DNA of 64,000 bases, taken from NCBI GenBank assembly GCA_023387965.1, contig JAEWHE010000041.1:62001-126000 (forward strand), given 5' to 3'. Within the stretch, counting starts at the first letter, position 1, and the number at the start of each line of letters is the position of its first letter. This DNA comes from Bacteroidota bacterium. GTDB taxonomy: Bacteria > Bacteroidota > Bacteroidia > Flavobacteriales > Flavobacteriaceae. The notes below the pieces were generated by a model. That model saw nothing but the letters and a program-made list of their open reading frames with translations, made no database searches and was not told the DNA's origin. A program made the translations under genes and the position numbers. This document shows, one piece after another, positions 45,127 through 54,523 of the stretch.

Positions 45127-46653
45127 CTATTTCAGCTTTTTAATCTTGTACAAATCATGTCTTCGATCTTTCAAAATCCTCACACTTCCTTGTTCGTGTA
45201 ATTTTTTGAGTAAGTCTAAATCTACATCGGCAATCAAAGTCATTTCCGTATTTGGAGTCGCTTCAGCTTTAATTCCATTGCTTGGAAACGCAAAATCCGA
45301 TGGCGTAAAAACCGCCGCTTGAGCATATTGAATGTCCATATTGTTTACACGAGGTAAATTTCCTACGCAACCGGCGATTGCCACGTAACATTCGTTTTCA
45401 ATCGCTCGCGCTTGAGCACAATGTTTCACACGCGTGTAAGCATTTTGCGTATCCGTGAGAAAAGGAACAAATAAAATTTGCATGCCTTCATCCGCCATCA
45501 ATCGTGACAATTCCGGAAATTCTACGTCATAACAAATCATGATACCAATTTTTCCGCAATCCGTATCAAAAGTTTGAATTTCGGAACCGCCCGTCATTCC
45601 CCAATATTGCACTTCATTTGGCGTAATATGAATTTTTTTATACATCTCCGAAGCCCCGTCTCGTTTGCACAAAAATCCTACGTTGTACAATTTTCCGTCT
45701 TCGGTCATTGGCATACTTCCGGTAATGATGTTGATGTTGTAAGCAATGGCAAACTCCTGAAATTTTTTCCGCAACGGTTCACAAAAATGCGAAATCTCTC
45801 TGATCGCGTCCGCTTCAGAAAGATGGTTATAATCCGCCATTAACGGTGCGATGAACAATTCGGGAAACAAAACAAAATCTGCCGCATAACCCGAAACCAC
45901 ATCAATAAAAAATTCTGATTGTTCAAAAAGTGCTTCAAGATTAGCCAACGAACGCATTTGCCATTGTACCAATCCTAACCGAATTACGCTTTTGGTAGCA
46001 TTAATTAATTTCGGACTTTTCTCATAATAAATATTGTTCCACTCCAGCAAAACCGCGTATTCTTGCGACGAAACATCACCTTCCAAATAATTTTTCATAA
46101 TTTTCAAAACGTGAAAATCATTACTCAATTGAAACGACAAAACCGGATCGTAAATGTCTTTTAATCGTACTTTGCTAATATATTCCTTTGGCGTCAACTC
46201 TTCAGAATATTCGCCATATTTGGGGATTCTTCCCGCAAAAATGATGGATTTCAAATTCAATGTTTCGCACAGTTCTTTTCTGGCGTCATATAATCTTCGT
46301 CCCAAGCGTAAACCGCGGTATTCCGGATCGATGAATACGTCAATTCCATACAACACTTCGCCGTCAGGATCGTGAGTTGAAAAACTTCCATTTCCAGTAA
46401 TTTTTTGGTACGTATGAGCCGCACTCGCTTTTTTGTAACTCACCAATATCGATAATGCAGAACCCACGACTTTTCCGTCCACTAAAACCGCAATTTGTCC
46501 TTCCGGGAAAATTTCTAATAATTTTTCAATTTCTTCCTCTTCCCAATAACTTTCTTCAAGTTCGCAATAGGCGTGTAACATGGAGATTTTCAGTTCTTTA
46601 TAGTCTTCAATGGCTAAATTCCTGAGTTCTACCTTAGAGATTTCTGTCTGCAT
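45127..46653 (-). CDS. Bifunctional GNAT N-acetyltransferase/carbon-nitrogen hydrolase
   Basis: 508 residues. Residues about 5-215 are a GNAT domain (EEIEKLLEIFPEGQIAVLVDG, YRGLRLGRRLYDARKEL). Residues about 225-505 are a nitrilase-superfamily domain with the Glu in LFPELFIAPL, Lys in YKKIHITPNE and Cys in MICYDVEFPELS. The fusion is widespread in Bacteroidota. The nitrilase part probably cleaves an amide and the GNAT part modifies a related amine, but the substrates are unknown. Confidence 0.93.
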   Translation of the reverse strand: MQTEISKVELRNLAIEDYKELKISMLHAYCELEESYWEEEEIEKLLEIFPEGQIAVLVDGKVVGSALSILVSYKKASAAHTYQKITGNGSFSTHDPDGEVLYGIDVFIDPEYRGLRLGRRLYDARKELCETLNLKSIIFAGRIPKYGEYSEELTPKEYISKVRLKDIYDPVLSFQLSNDFHVLKIMKNYLEGDVSSQEYAVLLEWNNIYYEKSPKLINATKSVIRLGLVQWQMRSLANLEALFEQSEFFIDVVSGYAADFVLFPELFIAPLMADYNHLSEADAIREISHFCEPLRKKFQEFAIAYNINIITGSMPMTEDGKLYNVGFLCKRDGASEMYKKIHITPNEVQYWGMTGGSEIQTFDTDCGKIGIMICYDVEFPELSRLMADEGMQILFVPFLTDTQNAYTRVKHCAQARAIENECYVAIAGCVGNLPRVNNMDIQYAQAAVFTPSDFAFPSNGIKAEATPNTEMTLIADVDLDLLKKLHEQGSVRILKDRRHDLYKIKKLK

Positions 46654-46857
46654 AAAATTTTAATTTTCTGTAAGTTACGAAAAAACATTTCCGTTTGCAA
46701 ACGCTTACAAATAATTACAACCGAAAGTAAATGTGTTTCAACCGAATAATTTTTTGCAGCTGTTGCAACTTTGCCTTGTTCAAATAACGAAAAGTGAATT
46801 TCAACATTGCTTCTTTTGAACAAAATAACTATTTAGTAACGAATAAATTTAAACGCC

Positions 46858-47193
46858 ATGAGCAAATTAAGAAACAGAGTGCAATTAATTGGGCACGTAG
46901 GACAAGAACCAGAAGTGAAAACTTTTGGAGAAGGAAAAAAAGTAGCAAACATTACTTTGGCGACCAACGATTTTTACCGAAATGACAAAGGTGAAAAAGT
47001 AGAGCAAACCGAGTGGCATCGCGTTGTGGCTTGGGGAAAAACCGCTGAAATCATTGAGAAATTTGTGCAAAAAGGAAAAGAAATTGCCGTTGAAGGCAAA
47101 CTTACCTACAGAAGTTACGAAGATAAAAACGGTGAAAAACGTTATGTTACCGAAGTAGTTGCTGACGAAATTTTGTTGATGGGAAGCAAATAA
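46858..47193 (+). CDS. ssb: Single-stranded DNA-binding protein, short form without acidic tail
   Basis: 111 residues, a complete OB fold: NRVQLIGHVGQEPEVK, NITLATNDFY, TEWHRVVAWGKTAEIIEKFVQKGKEIAVEGKL, YVTEVVADEILLMG. It ends straight after the fold at SK, with no Gly/Pro-rich linker and no acidic protein-interaction tip (DDDIPF type) found in the replicative SSB. It is probably a second, accessory SSB. It stands alone with a bidirectional terminator. Confidence 0.93.
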   Translation: MSKLRNRVQLIGHVGQEPEVKTFGEGKKVANITLATNDFYRNDKGEKVEQTEWHRVVAWGKTAEIIEKFVQKGKEIAVEGKLTYRSYEDKNGEKRYVTEVVADEILLMGSK

Positions 47194-47212
47194 TTTCCAA
47201 TGAAAAAATTTT

Positions 47213-47264
47213 AGTAAAAAGCATCGTTTTTAATGCTAAAAAATTTTTAACGATGCCTTTTACT
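47213..47264 (+). terminator. Bidirectional terminator between ssb and the HTH gene
   Basis: AGTAAAAAGCATCGTT pairs with AACGATGCCTTTTACT, with one mismatch, around a 20-base loop. Confidence 0.7.
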
Positions 47265-47271
47265 TTCAAAA

Positions 47272-47490
47272 TTATAAATTTTCTTCAGGTTCCACATATT
47301 CTAAAATATCGCCAGGTTGACAATCTAAAGCTTTACAAATGGCTTCTAAAGTATTGAATCTTATGGCTTTGGCTTTACCTGTTTTTAATATCGACAGATT
47401 GGATAAGGTAAGTTCCACTTTTTCGGAAAGTTCGTTGAGCGACATTTTGCGCTTTGCCATCATCACATCTAAATTTACTATTATCGGCAT
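47272..47490 (-). CDS. XRE/YozG-family helix-turn-helix regulator
   Basis: 72 residues, almost entirely an HTH domain: MMAKRKMSLNELSEKVELTLSNLSILKTGK then IRFNTLEAICKALDCQPGDILEY. These small regulators are typically encoded next to DUF2975 membrane proteins, as here (3-base gap). Confidence 0.93.
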   Translation of the reverse strand: MPIIVNLDVMMAKRKMSLNELSEKVELTLSNLSILKTGKAKAIRFNTLEAICKALDCQPGDILEYVEPEENL

Positions 47491-47493
47491 CTT

Positions 47494-47973
47494 TTAAATG
47501 GTTAGGTCATTTTCAGATTTCATTTCAATGGCATTTTTCAAAATTCTCTCCAATACTGCAATTGCCGTCGCCATTACGATCGAGATAAATGTTGCAATAA
47601 TACACAAGCCCAAAAATCCGGCGGGATCATCGTCTTCGTGGTGAAAAACGGCGATAAAGATTCCTGCCATAACAATCGAAACGCTTAAAATAATTCCACA
47701 AAATTTTATGGTCTTCAAGGCTTTCAGTGCATTTTGAGTGTACAATTCATTTTTCCCAATAAAACCCAACAATCGAAATGCTTTAAATAGCGCTACAAAA
47801 AACACGATGGAAACGGCATATCCGTACAAAATAAATGGATCGGAATAAACGCTAATCCAGTCTAAGTTTTGAGCACGACCTTCGGTTAGTGGAAACCGAA
47901 TCAAGAGGAAAAGTGCCAAAAGTCCGAACAGCACCAATACAAATTGCAAAAAAATAATAGACATTTTTTTCAT
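47494..47973 (-). CDS. DUF2975 membrane protein
   Basis: 159 residues from the ATG at 47973 (the codon before it is GTG). Four membrane helices, with a His/Asp-rich stretch FHHEDDDPAG between the third and fourth. The family is usually paired with the small HTH regulator that follows. The pair may form a membrane-signal/regulator module; its trigger is unknown. Confidence 0.9.
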   Translation of the reverse strand: MKKMSIIFLQFVLVLFGLLALFLLIRFPLTEGRAQNLDWISVYSDPFILYGYAVSIVFFVALFKAFRLLGFIGKNELYTQNALKALKTIKFCGIILSVSIVMAGIFIAVFHHEDDDPAGFLGLCIIATFISIVMATAIAVLERILKNAIEMKSENDLTI

Positions 47974-48072
47974 CACGCAAGTTTTAGATTACATTGCAAA
48001 GGAACAAATATTCATTGAAAAACAATAAAAAAATATTGATAAAGATATATTTTTTGCTTGTCGCAAATTGAC

Positions 48073-49476
48073 TTACTCTGCGTAATCCTCAAATTTTCTC
48101 ATGATTAACTGTTGCGTTTTTGAGTCAAAATAGGTCATCACAAAATAATCTTCGTACGGAATATAAGTATGAGAATCAATTCTGTTTTGTCCTAAAAATG
48201 CCGAGTAACCATCCGAAGCCAATCGTTTTTGCTCCACCTTTAAATGGTTAAAATTTTCGTCGAACAAACTTTCGAAATAATTGGTTTGCAAAAAATTATT
48301 ATCGAAAAAGTCACCCATAAAATAATCCGTACTTCCTACCGCAATTCCCGCTACGGTAACCGCAACTCCGGCAAAAACACCTCCCGGAGATGCCACATCT
48401 CTCGCGCCACCAATGGTAATCAAGCGATGATTTGGCGTTTGATAAACAGAAATTCCTACATCACAAGATGATAAACGTCGTAAGAATTTTTTGGTTTTGG
48501 TAATCGAAACGGGACGCTTTTGTCCGGTTTGGCTAATCAAATCAGAATTTTTAAAAGAAATTTCCTGTGATTCTGTTGCTTCAAATTGGTTTAATTTTGT
48601 TCCCGAAGCAAAATCGTATGCCTGAAAAAGCAGTTTTTCGCCGTTAGTTTTAACTTGATACAAAGTATTCTGAAGCAAAAAAGAGTTGGAAAGAGAAGTT
48701 TTTTCAAAAGTATCTTTGGCAAATTTTTTCTCCACAACGCTATTATCATTTAGATTCAGCAGAAATACTTGAGTTTGTTGCGGTTGTTCAATCGTTAAAA
48801 TAAGTTCGTTTCTTTGATTGTAAATTTTTATGGGCGACAACACCGAAAGTAGCGGTTGCTGCATTTTTTCGTCGATGGTGTCAATAGAATAATCCTGAAA
48901 AAGGGTGTTGAATTTTACGGTTTTTCCAAAAGGAGTCGCGGTTTCAAATGGTTCAAAATCAAGGATTTTTTCAGTTAAACCATTTTCAGAGAATTCATAA
49001 AATTTCAGGCGTTGCGAATTTTTTGGATTGGAAACCAAATAAAATTTATTCTTAAAATTGAAAGAAGTCAACAACGTTTCGTCCTTAAATTGTAAACGGA
49101 TTTCTTTTTGAGCCGTGACCTTATTTTCGAGGTTGAAGGTTTGCTGTAAAATTTTCATGTAATCTTCCGAAGCCCAGTAGATGATAGGATTTTGGGCAAA
49201 ATCAAATTGATTTCCTACGATGTGGGTAAAACTTTTATCAGGTCTCGCGATTGCAGTTTTTTGCTTCGGAAAAATAGCTGAATTGTATTGAAAGATAAAC
49301 AGGCTGTCTTTGTCTGAAACAAAATTAAACAGTTCATTATCAGTATTTTGAATGGTAAAAATTTGATGATGAGAGGTGTTTTTTTGCAAATTTAAATTTT
49401 GGGAAACCAAAACCGTTTGCGAAAAAGCTACCGCCGAAGCTACCGAAAAAAGCAAAGTGAAAAAATGTTTTTGCAT
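48073..49476 (-). CDS. Hypothetical secreted protein, paralogue of the gene at 50967
   Basis: 467 residues from the ATG at 49476, with a signal peptide (ends AVAFSQ). The body is beta-rich with repeated short strands. Near residue 360 come GISVYQTPNHRLITIGGARD and a hydrophobic Gly-rich stretch (GGVFAGVAVTVAGIAVG), then LFDENFNHLKVEQKRLA. The protein at 50967-52409 has the same order (ISAYYDNNKYRLVIGG, a Gly-rich stretch, FDKDFNHIKGELPKLA). No family is recognised. A propeller or surface-associated role is possible. Confidence 0.78.
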   Translation of the reverse strand: MQKHFFTLLFSVASAVAFSQTVLVSQNLNLQKNTSHHQIFTIQNTDNELFNFVSDKDSLFIFQYNSAIFPKQKTAIARPDKSFTHIVGNQFDFAQNPIIYWASEDYMKILQQTFNLENKVTAQKEIRLQFKDETLLTSFNFKNKFYLVSNPKNSQRLKFYEFSENGLTEKILDFEPFETATPFGKTVKFNTLFQDYSIDTIDEKMQQPLLSVLSPIKIYNQRNELILTIEQPQQTQVFLLNLNDNSVVEKKFAKDTFEKTSLSNSFLLQNTLYQVKTNGEKLLFQAYDFASGTKLNQFEATESQEISFKNSDLISQTGQKRPVSITKTKKFLRRLSSCDVGISVYQTPNHRLITIGGARDVASPGGVFAGVAVTVAGIAVGSTDYFMGDFFDNNFLQTNYFESLFDENFNHLKVEQKRLASDGYSAFLGQNRIDSHTYIPYEDYFVMTYFDSKTQQLIMRKFEDYAE

Positions 49477-49517
49477 GGGGAATTTTTTCAAAACCGCATC
49501 AAAAACGATACCGTGAT

Positions 49518-50147
49518 TTAGCGGTTTAATAATTCCTGAAATTTAGCAAAAAATTCGCCAACATGAAAACCGTCCATCAAACCGTGGTGAACGTGCACAG
49601 AAACTGGCATTATGCGTTTTTCGTCTTCGAGTATTTCCATTTTTCCAATGGAAATTTTAGGACAACTATCTGGAATTGAGAAATTTCTGGCGTGAGAAAG
49701 CGACGTGAATTTAATCCATGGAACCGCCGAAAAATGAATTAAATTGTCGAGCTCAAATGTTCGAGTCAGTAAACCGGGCGTTTCTTGAACCCGGATTGTT
49801 TCTGCCTGAGTAGTTTTTACGAAAGTGGAAAAATCCGGAGAAAAAGGCATGAGCGAAAACCCGAAAGTGTTGTCGTTTCGCATGACGGTTGTGGACGCGT
49901 CGATTTGGTCAAAAATAAAAATTTCGTCGCCGTAAATTCTATACTTAAAATTCTCGATTTCATTAACGGCAGCAAGGGTTTTGTGAAGATAACTCAAATA
50001 AAAGGAGTGATTATTTTCCTTGGCTTTTTGGTAGGCAATCGTGCAATCTACCTCGGCAATCATTCCAAAAAAAGGCTCGTCGAATTTGCTGAAAAATTCA
50101 AAATGTTCCTTTCTTGGCCAGTTATTTAAGTCTAATTTTTTTTTCAT
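49518..50147 (-). CDS. Chloramphenicol acetyltransferase-like (CatA-type) protein
   Basis: 209 residues with the class fold. The catalytic pair is His188 and Asp192 in VHVHHGLMDGFHVGEF, aligned with His195/Asp199 of CAT III. WPRKEHFEFFSKFDEPFFGMI and FGFSLMPFSP are also typical. The enzyme would transfer acetyl from acetyl-CoA. The gene sits in a chromosomal run with no mobility genes, so it is probably a native homologue. Whether it acts on chloramphenicol is unknown. Confidence 0.88.
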   Translation of the reverse strand: MKKKLDLNNWPRKEHFEFFSKFDEPFFGMIAEVDCTIAYQKAKENNHSFYLSYLHKTLAAVNEIENFKYRIYGDEIFIFDQIDASTTVMRNDNTFGFSLMPFSPDFSTFVKTTQAETIRVQETPGLLTRTFELDNLIHFSAVPWIKFTSLSHARNFSIPDSCPKISIGKMEILEDEKRIMPVSVHVHHGLMDGFHVGEFFAKFQELLNR

Positions 50148-50200
50148 TTTATTAATCGTAGGGTTGTGATTATCGCCACGAATTCACGATTTTTTTGTCT

Positions 50201-50887
50201 TTAAAGTAAAAAAGGCAATACGTCGGTGATTTTTTCGATTGCTTTGAATTTTTCGTGTACTACTTCGTGGTCAATTTTTTCATGAGCCCAAGTGGTGTGA
50301 AATGGAATGTGAAATGCTTGAGAACCAATGTTTAATACCGGCAAAACATCTGATTTGAGGGAATTTCCAATCATCAAAAATTCTTCTGGTTGAATCTCCA
50401 AACGCGCCAACAAGTCTTGATAATCCTTTTCTTTTTTGTCAGACATCACTTCAATATGGTGAAAATAATGACCCAAACCGGAGTTGTGCAATTTTCGTCT
50501 TTGGTCTAACAAATCGCCTTTGGTTGCCACAACAAGTTTATATTCTTGGTGCAAAGCATCTAAAGTTTGTTCAACGCCATCAAGCAATTCGATTGGTTTT
50601 TGAAGCAATTCTTTGCCATATTCCAAGATTTTCTCAACGACTTTAACGCTAATGGTTTTGTTAGAAATATTCAAAGCCGCTTCAATCATCGACAAAATGT
50701 AGCCTTTAATTCCGTAACCGTACAAGGGAAGATTATCGATTTCCACTTTAAAAAGTTCCTGCGAAATTCCTTGTTTTGAAAGATAATCGTTCATCAATGC
50801 ACAGAATTTTTCTTCTGTTTCTTGAAAATACGGTTCGTTTACGAATAAGGTGTCGTCAGCGTCGAAGGCAATTACTTTGATGTTCAT
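50201..50887 (-). CDS. HAD family hydrolase
   Basis: 228 residues with the HAD motifs: Asp9 and Asp11 in AFDADDTLF, Thr in VVATKGD, Lys in SDKKEKDY and the final acidic motif in MIGNSLKSDVLPV. The helical cap lies between about 20 and 100. It is a predicted phosphatase acting on a small phosphorylated metabolite. The gene lies between an inverted repeat (50907) and the CAT-like gene. Confidence 0.92.
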   Translation of the reverse strand: MNIKVIAFDADDTLFVNEPYFQETEEKFCALMNDYLSKQGISQELFKVEIDNLPLYGYGIKGYILSMIEAALNISNKTISVKVVEKILEYGKELLQKPIELLDGVEQTLDALHQEYKLVVATKGDLLDQRRKLHNSGLGHYFHHIEVMSDKKEKDYQDLLARLEIQPEEFLMIGNSLKSDVLPVLNIGSQAFHIPFHTTWAHEKIDHEVVHEKFKAIEKITDVLPFLL

Positions 50888-50906
50888 TATGGATTTTTAT
50901 TTTTTA

Positions 50907-50954
50907 CCACCGATTTCACAGATTTTTATGTTGGGGAATCTGTGAAATCTGTGG
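50907..50954. repeat. Inverted CCACAGATT-type repeat
   Basis: CCACCGATTTCACAGATT (50907-50924) pairs with AATCTGTGAAATCTGTGG (50937-50954), with one mismatch in 18. The two arms are only 12 bases apart and form a strong hairpin. A half copy (CGCCACGAATTCACGATT) lies at about 50171. Confidence 0.8.
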
Positions 50955-50966
50955 CTGATTTACTTT

Positions 50967-52409
50967 TTACTCTTCAAATTTGTAAAAAGTGTATTCCCCG
51001 ATTTTTTTGTTCAAACCACCAAGATAAAGCGTTTTGTTCAATTTAAAAATTGTAACCGCCGAAAGTTGCGGATTCTCTTCAATAAAAGTTCGGATTTTAT
51101 CAAAAGCCAATTTTGGTAATTCGCCTTTAATGTGATTGAAATCTTTGTCAAAAGCCGAGTGAATATACACCACTTTTTTATCGGAATAAGCCATTAAATT
51201 TTGGTACGAATAACCCGAAGAAAGTGATGACGCGATAATTGCACCCAAAGCACCACCTAAAACGCCACCCATAATTACCGCTCCAGAATCTGGTCTTGGA
51301 GCCGAAACGCCACCAATTACCAAACGATATTTATTATTGTCGTAATAGGCAGAAATTGATGGATTTAAATTGTGGATTTTTCTAACAAGCTGTTCCGAAC
51401 TTTCTAAAACGCGAGTGCTTTTTGAGTTGGGTTGTTCTTGAATAATGTCTGAATTTTTGAAATCAATCGCATGTCCAGCCCATTGCGTTAACGTTTTAAC
51501 TTCTTTTCCGTCAAGTTCGCTCACGCTAATTTTCATCAATCCTGAATTTACTTTAATCTGGATTAACTTATCGTTCACAAAAAAAGAATTGGACTCATAA
51601 GTTTCGCTTTGTGCTGCTGGAAAAATCGGCTGATTGAAAGTTCGTTGTATAACTGAAAAATCCGTCAGGTCAAATGACAAGGTTTGCGTGGCATAATGGT
51701 TTTCGTTGAAAGTAAAAAAGAGCGAATTTCCTACTGGATAAACCTTCTTTTTATTGGTACTAAACACCAACGAAGCCGGAATTTCTGGCAGAATAGGTTT
51801 GATATCTGAGTGATAAACAAACATGCTTTTTTCTTTGTACAAGTCCCAAAAATCAACTAGTTTATTGTTTCGGTCTCTCAATTGCAAATGCGAACAATCC
51901 ACCGATTTTTTCTCCATTTTTGCATCCGAAAAACGATAAAAATTTACAATGTTAGAACCTCTAGAGGCGGTAACCTGATAATAAACGTTGTTTACCGTTA
52001 TGGCAGTGATTACTTGCTCTTTGTCTTTATTGACATCGATTTTTGCAGCAGTCGTTTTTTTGGTTCCAAAGTCAAAATTTTGGCAAACAATTTCGTTTTT
52101 GTTGCTTCCCTCGCGGTAAAGGGAAATCACATTTTGATTTTGACTATATCCCAAAATATCTCCGGTTTCCTTTTTGTCGAAACCCATACTCAAGCTATCT
52201 TTGATCGCAAATTTTTGGTCAAACCGAATTCCCTTAATTATTTTTTTATCGACAAAAAACAACACGGTTTCTTGCGTTTGCTCGTTGACGATCGAAAAAA
52301 CGTCTTTGTTTTTGTCAGTTTGCGGATTAAATGTCGCCACCGTTTCTTGACCAAAAACCGTTGTAAGGCAAACCAACGCAATGATTGACAATAAATTTTT
52401 ATAGTTCAT
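50967..52409 (-). CDS. Hypothetical secreted protein, paralogue of the gene at 48073
   Basis: 480 residues from the ATG at 52409, with a signal peptide (ends TTVFGQ). Beta-rich body (ETVLFFVDKKIIKGIRF, FSVIQRTFNQPIFPAAQ), then ISAYYDNNKYRLVIGG, a hydrophobic Gly-rich segment (AVIMGGVLGGALGAIIASS) and FDKDFNHIKGELPKLA. These parts align in order with the 48073 protein at low identity. No family recognised. It lies 59 bases after metG and may be cotranscribed with it. Confidence 0.78.
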   Translation of the reverse strand: MNYKNLLSIIALVCLTTVFGQETVATFNPQTDKNKDVFSIVNEQTQETVLFFVDKKIIKGIRFDQKFAIKDSLSMGFDKKETGDILGYSQNQNVISLYREGSNKNEIVCQNFDFGTKKTTAAKIDVNKDKEQVITAITVNNVYYQVTASRGSNIVNFYRFSDAKMEKKSVDCSHLQLRDRNNKLVDFWDLYKEKSMFVYHSDIKPILPEIPASLVFSTNKKKVYPVGNSLFFTFNENHYATQTLSFDLTDFSVIQRTFNQPIFPAAQSETYESNSFFVNDKLIQIKVNSGLMKISVSELDGKEVKTLTQWAGHAIDFKNSDIIQEQPNSKSTRVLESSEQLVRKIHNLNPSISAYYDNNKYRLVIGGVSAPRPDSGAVIMGGVLGGALGAIIASSLSSGYSYQNLMAYSDKKVVYIHSAFDKDFNHIKGELPKLAFDKIRTFIEENPQLSAVTIFKLNKTLYLGGLNKKIGEYTFYKFEE

Positions 52410-52468
52410 GTTTTGAATTTTTTTACAATTCTCATTCAGTGAGAATCTGTGCAATCGGTGACGATTAT

Positions 52469-54523
52469 TTAATTTATCGTCTCTCCATTTCCAGCTTCAG
52501 CATCCGGATTTACGAAAACCAATTTTCCTTCCGTATTTGTGGTCATCAAGATCATCCCTTGGCTTTCCACGCCACGCAAAGCTCTTGGAGCAAGATTTAC
52601 CAAAACCGTCACTTTTCTTCCGATGATTTCTTCCGGAGAAAAACTTTCGGCAATTCCAGAAACAATCGTTCTCACATCAATTCCAGTATCTACTTTTAAA
52701 ACTAAAAGTTTGTTTGCCTTTGGCATTTTTTCAGCTTCCAAGATGGTTCCGACCCGTAAATCCATTTTGGCGAAATCTTCATATTGAATCAAGTCTTTTT
52801 GCGGTTCTGCTTTTTTATTTTCTACCATATTTGCGGTTTTTGTAGCTTCTAATTTGTCAATTTGTTTCTGGATTTCATCGTCTTCAATTTTGGCAAAAAG
52901 CAATTCTGCCTGTCCGATTTTGTGACCAGCTTTGGTTAAATTCCAATCTGCAAAATCCAAGTTCCAATTATTCGGTTCGATGTTCAGGATTCGGGCTAAT
53001 TTTTTGGAAGTAAAAGGCAGAAATGGTTCGGACAAAGTCACCAATGCCGAAGCAATCTGCAGCGCCACAAACATTTGCGTTTTCACACGTTCCGGATTGT
53101 CTTTCACCATTTTCCATGGCTCTTCATCGGCTAAATATTTATTTCCTAAACGCGCCACGTTCATCATTTCGCCCAAAGCTTCTCTAAATCTGTAACGTTC
53201 CACAGAACTTGAAATTACGGCGGGATAGGCTTTTAATTCTGCCAAAGTCGCTTCGTCCACTTCAGAAAATTCATTTGGTGCAGGAACAATTCCGTCGTAA
53301 TATTTATTTGTCAAAACGACTACTCGATTGATGAAATTCCCAAAAATAGCCACCAATTCATTGTTGTTTCTTGCCTGAAAATCTTTCCAAGTGAAATCAT
53401 TGTCCTTTGTTTCTGGAGCGTTCGAAGTCAATGCATAACGCAAAACATCCTGCTTATCTGGGAAATCCTGTAAATATTCGTGCAACCAAACCGCCCAATT
53501 TTTAGAAGTGGAAAGCTTGTTTCCTTCCAAATTCAAAAACTCGTTGGCAGGAACATTGTCAGGCAAAATATAACTTCCTTCGGCTTTCAACATCGCTGGA
53601 AAAATCACGCAATGGAACACAATATTGTCTTTCCCGATGAAATGAACCAATTTCGTATCTTCCAATTTCCAATACGGTTCCCAATCTTTTCCTTCGCGCA
53701 AAGCCCATTCTTTCGTGGAAGAAATGTAGCCAATTGGCGCGTCGAACCACACGTATAATTTTTTTCCTTCGGCACCTTCAACCGGAACATCAATTCCCCA
53801 ATCCAAGTCGCGAGTCACGGCACGGGGTTCCAAACCGCCATCGATCCAGGATTTTACTTGTCCGTAAACATTTGGTTTCCAGTCGTTTTTATGTTCGACC
53901 AAAATCCATTCCTTTAAAAAATCTTCGTATCGATTCAAAGGCAAAAACCAGTGTTTGGTAGATTTCAAAACCGGAGTTTCCCCTGTAATTGTAGATTTTG
54001 GGTTGATCAAATCCGTCGCATTCAACGTCGAACCACATTTTTCGCATTGATCGCCATACGCTTCTTCGTTGCCACATTTTGGGCAAGTTCCCGTCACAAA
54101 ACGATCTGCCAAAAACTGATCTGCTTTGGCATCATACAATTGTTCGGTTGTCTCTTCAATAAAATCGCCGTTGTCGTACAATTTTCTAAAAAATTCCGAA
54201 GCCGTTTCGTGGTGGATTTCCGCCGAAGTTCTCGAATAATTATCAAAAGAAATCCCGAAATCTTCAAACGATTTTCTAATGATGCCATCGTATTTGTCAA
54301 TTACTTCTTGTGGGGTAATTCCTTCTTTTTTCGCCTTCATCGAAATCGCCACACCATGTTCGTCGCTTCCGCAAATAAACGCCACATCACGATTTTGCAA
54401 ACGCAGAAAACGCGCATAAATATCTGCCGGAACGTAAACTCCAGCCAAATGCCCAATGTGAATAGGACCATTTGTGTAAGGCAACGCCGCCGTAATCGTA
54501 TATCTTTTCGGATCTTGTATCAT
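52469..54523 (-). CDS. metG: Methionine--tRNA ligase
   Basis: 684 residues from the ATG at 54523. HIGH-like motif HIGHLAG, a zinc knuckle with four Cys (CPKCGNEEAYGDQCEKCG), KMSKS equivalent KLSTSKN, and an anticodon-binding helical domain. The C-terminal OB-fold tRNA-binding domain (YEDFAKMDLRVGTI, HxK-like VLVNLAPRALRGVESQGM) completes the long form. It charges tRNA-Met. It is probably the first gene of the minus-strand run reaching 48073. Confidence 0.97.
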   Translation of the reverse strand: MIQDPKRYTITAALPYTNGPIHIGHLAGVYVPADIYARFLRLQNRDVAFICGSDEHGVAISMKAKKEGITPQEVIDKYDGIIRKSFEDFGISFDNYSRTSAEIHHETASEFFRKLYDNGDFIEETTEQLYDAKADQFLADRFVTGTCPKCGNEEAYGDQCEKCGSTLNATDLINPKSTITGETPVLKSTKHWFLPLNRYEDFLKEWILVEHKNDWKPNVYGQVKSWIDGGLEPRAVTRDLDWGIDVPVEGAEGKKLYVWFDAPIGYISSTKEWALREGKDWEPYWKLEDTKLVHFIGKDNIVFHCVIFPAMLKAEGSYILPDNVPANEFLNLEGNKLSTSKNWAVWLHEYLQDFPDKQDVLRYALTSNAPETKDNDFTWKDFQARNNNELVAIFGNFINRVVVLTNKYYDGIVPAPNEFSEVDEATLAELKAYPAVISSSVERYRFREALGEMMNVARLGNKYLADEEPWKMVKDNPERVKTQMFVALQIASALVTLSEPFLPFTSKKLARILNIEPNNWNLDFADWNLTKAGHKIGQAELLFAKIEDDEIQKQIDKLEATKTANMVENKKAEPQKDLIQYEDFAKMDLRVGTILEAEKMPKANKLLVLKVDTGIDVRTIVSGIAESFSPEEIIGRKVTVLVNLAPRALRGVESQGMILMTTNTEGKLVFVNPDAEAGNGETIN

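Noticed and set aside
49518..50147. Acquired antibiotic-resistance island
   Set aside because: No integron, transposase or plasmid-like genes; the neighbours are ordinary chromosomal genes in one direction.
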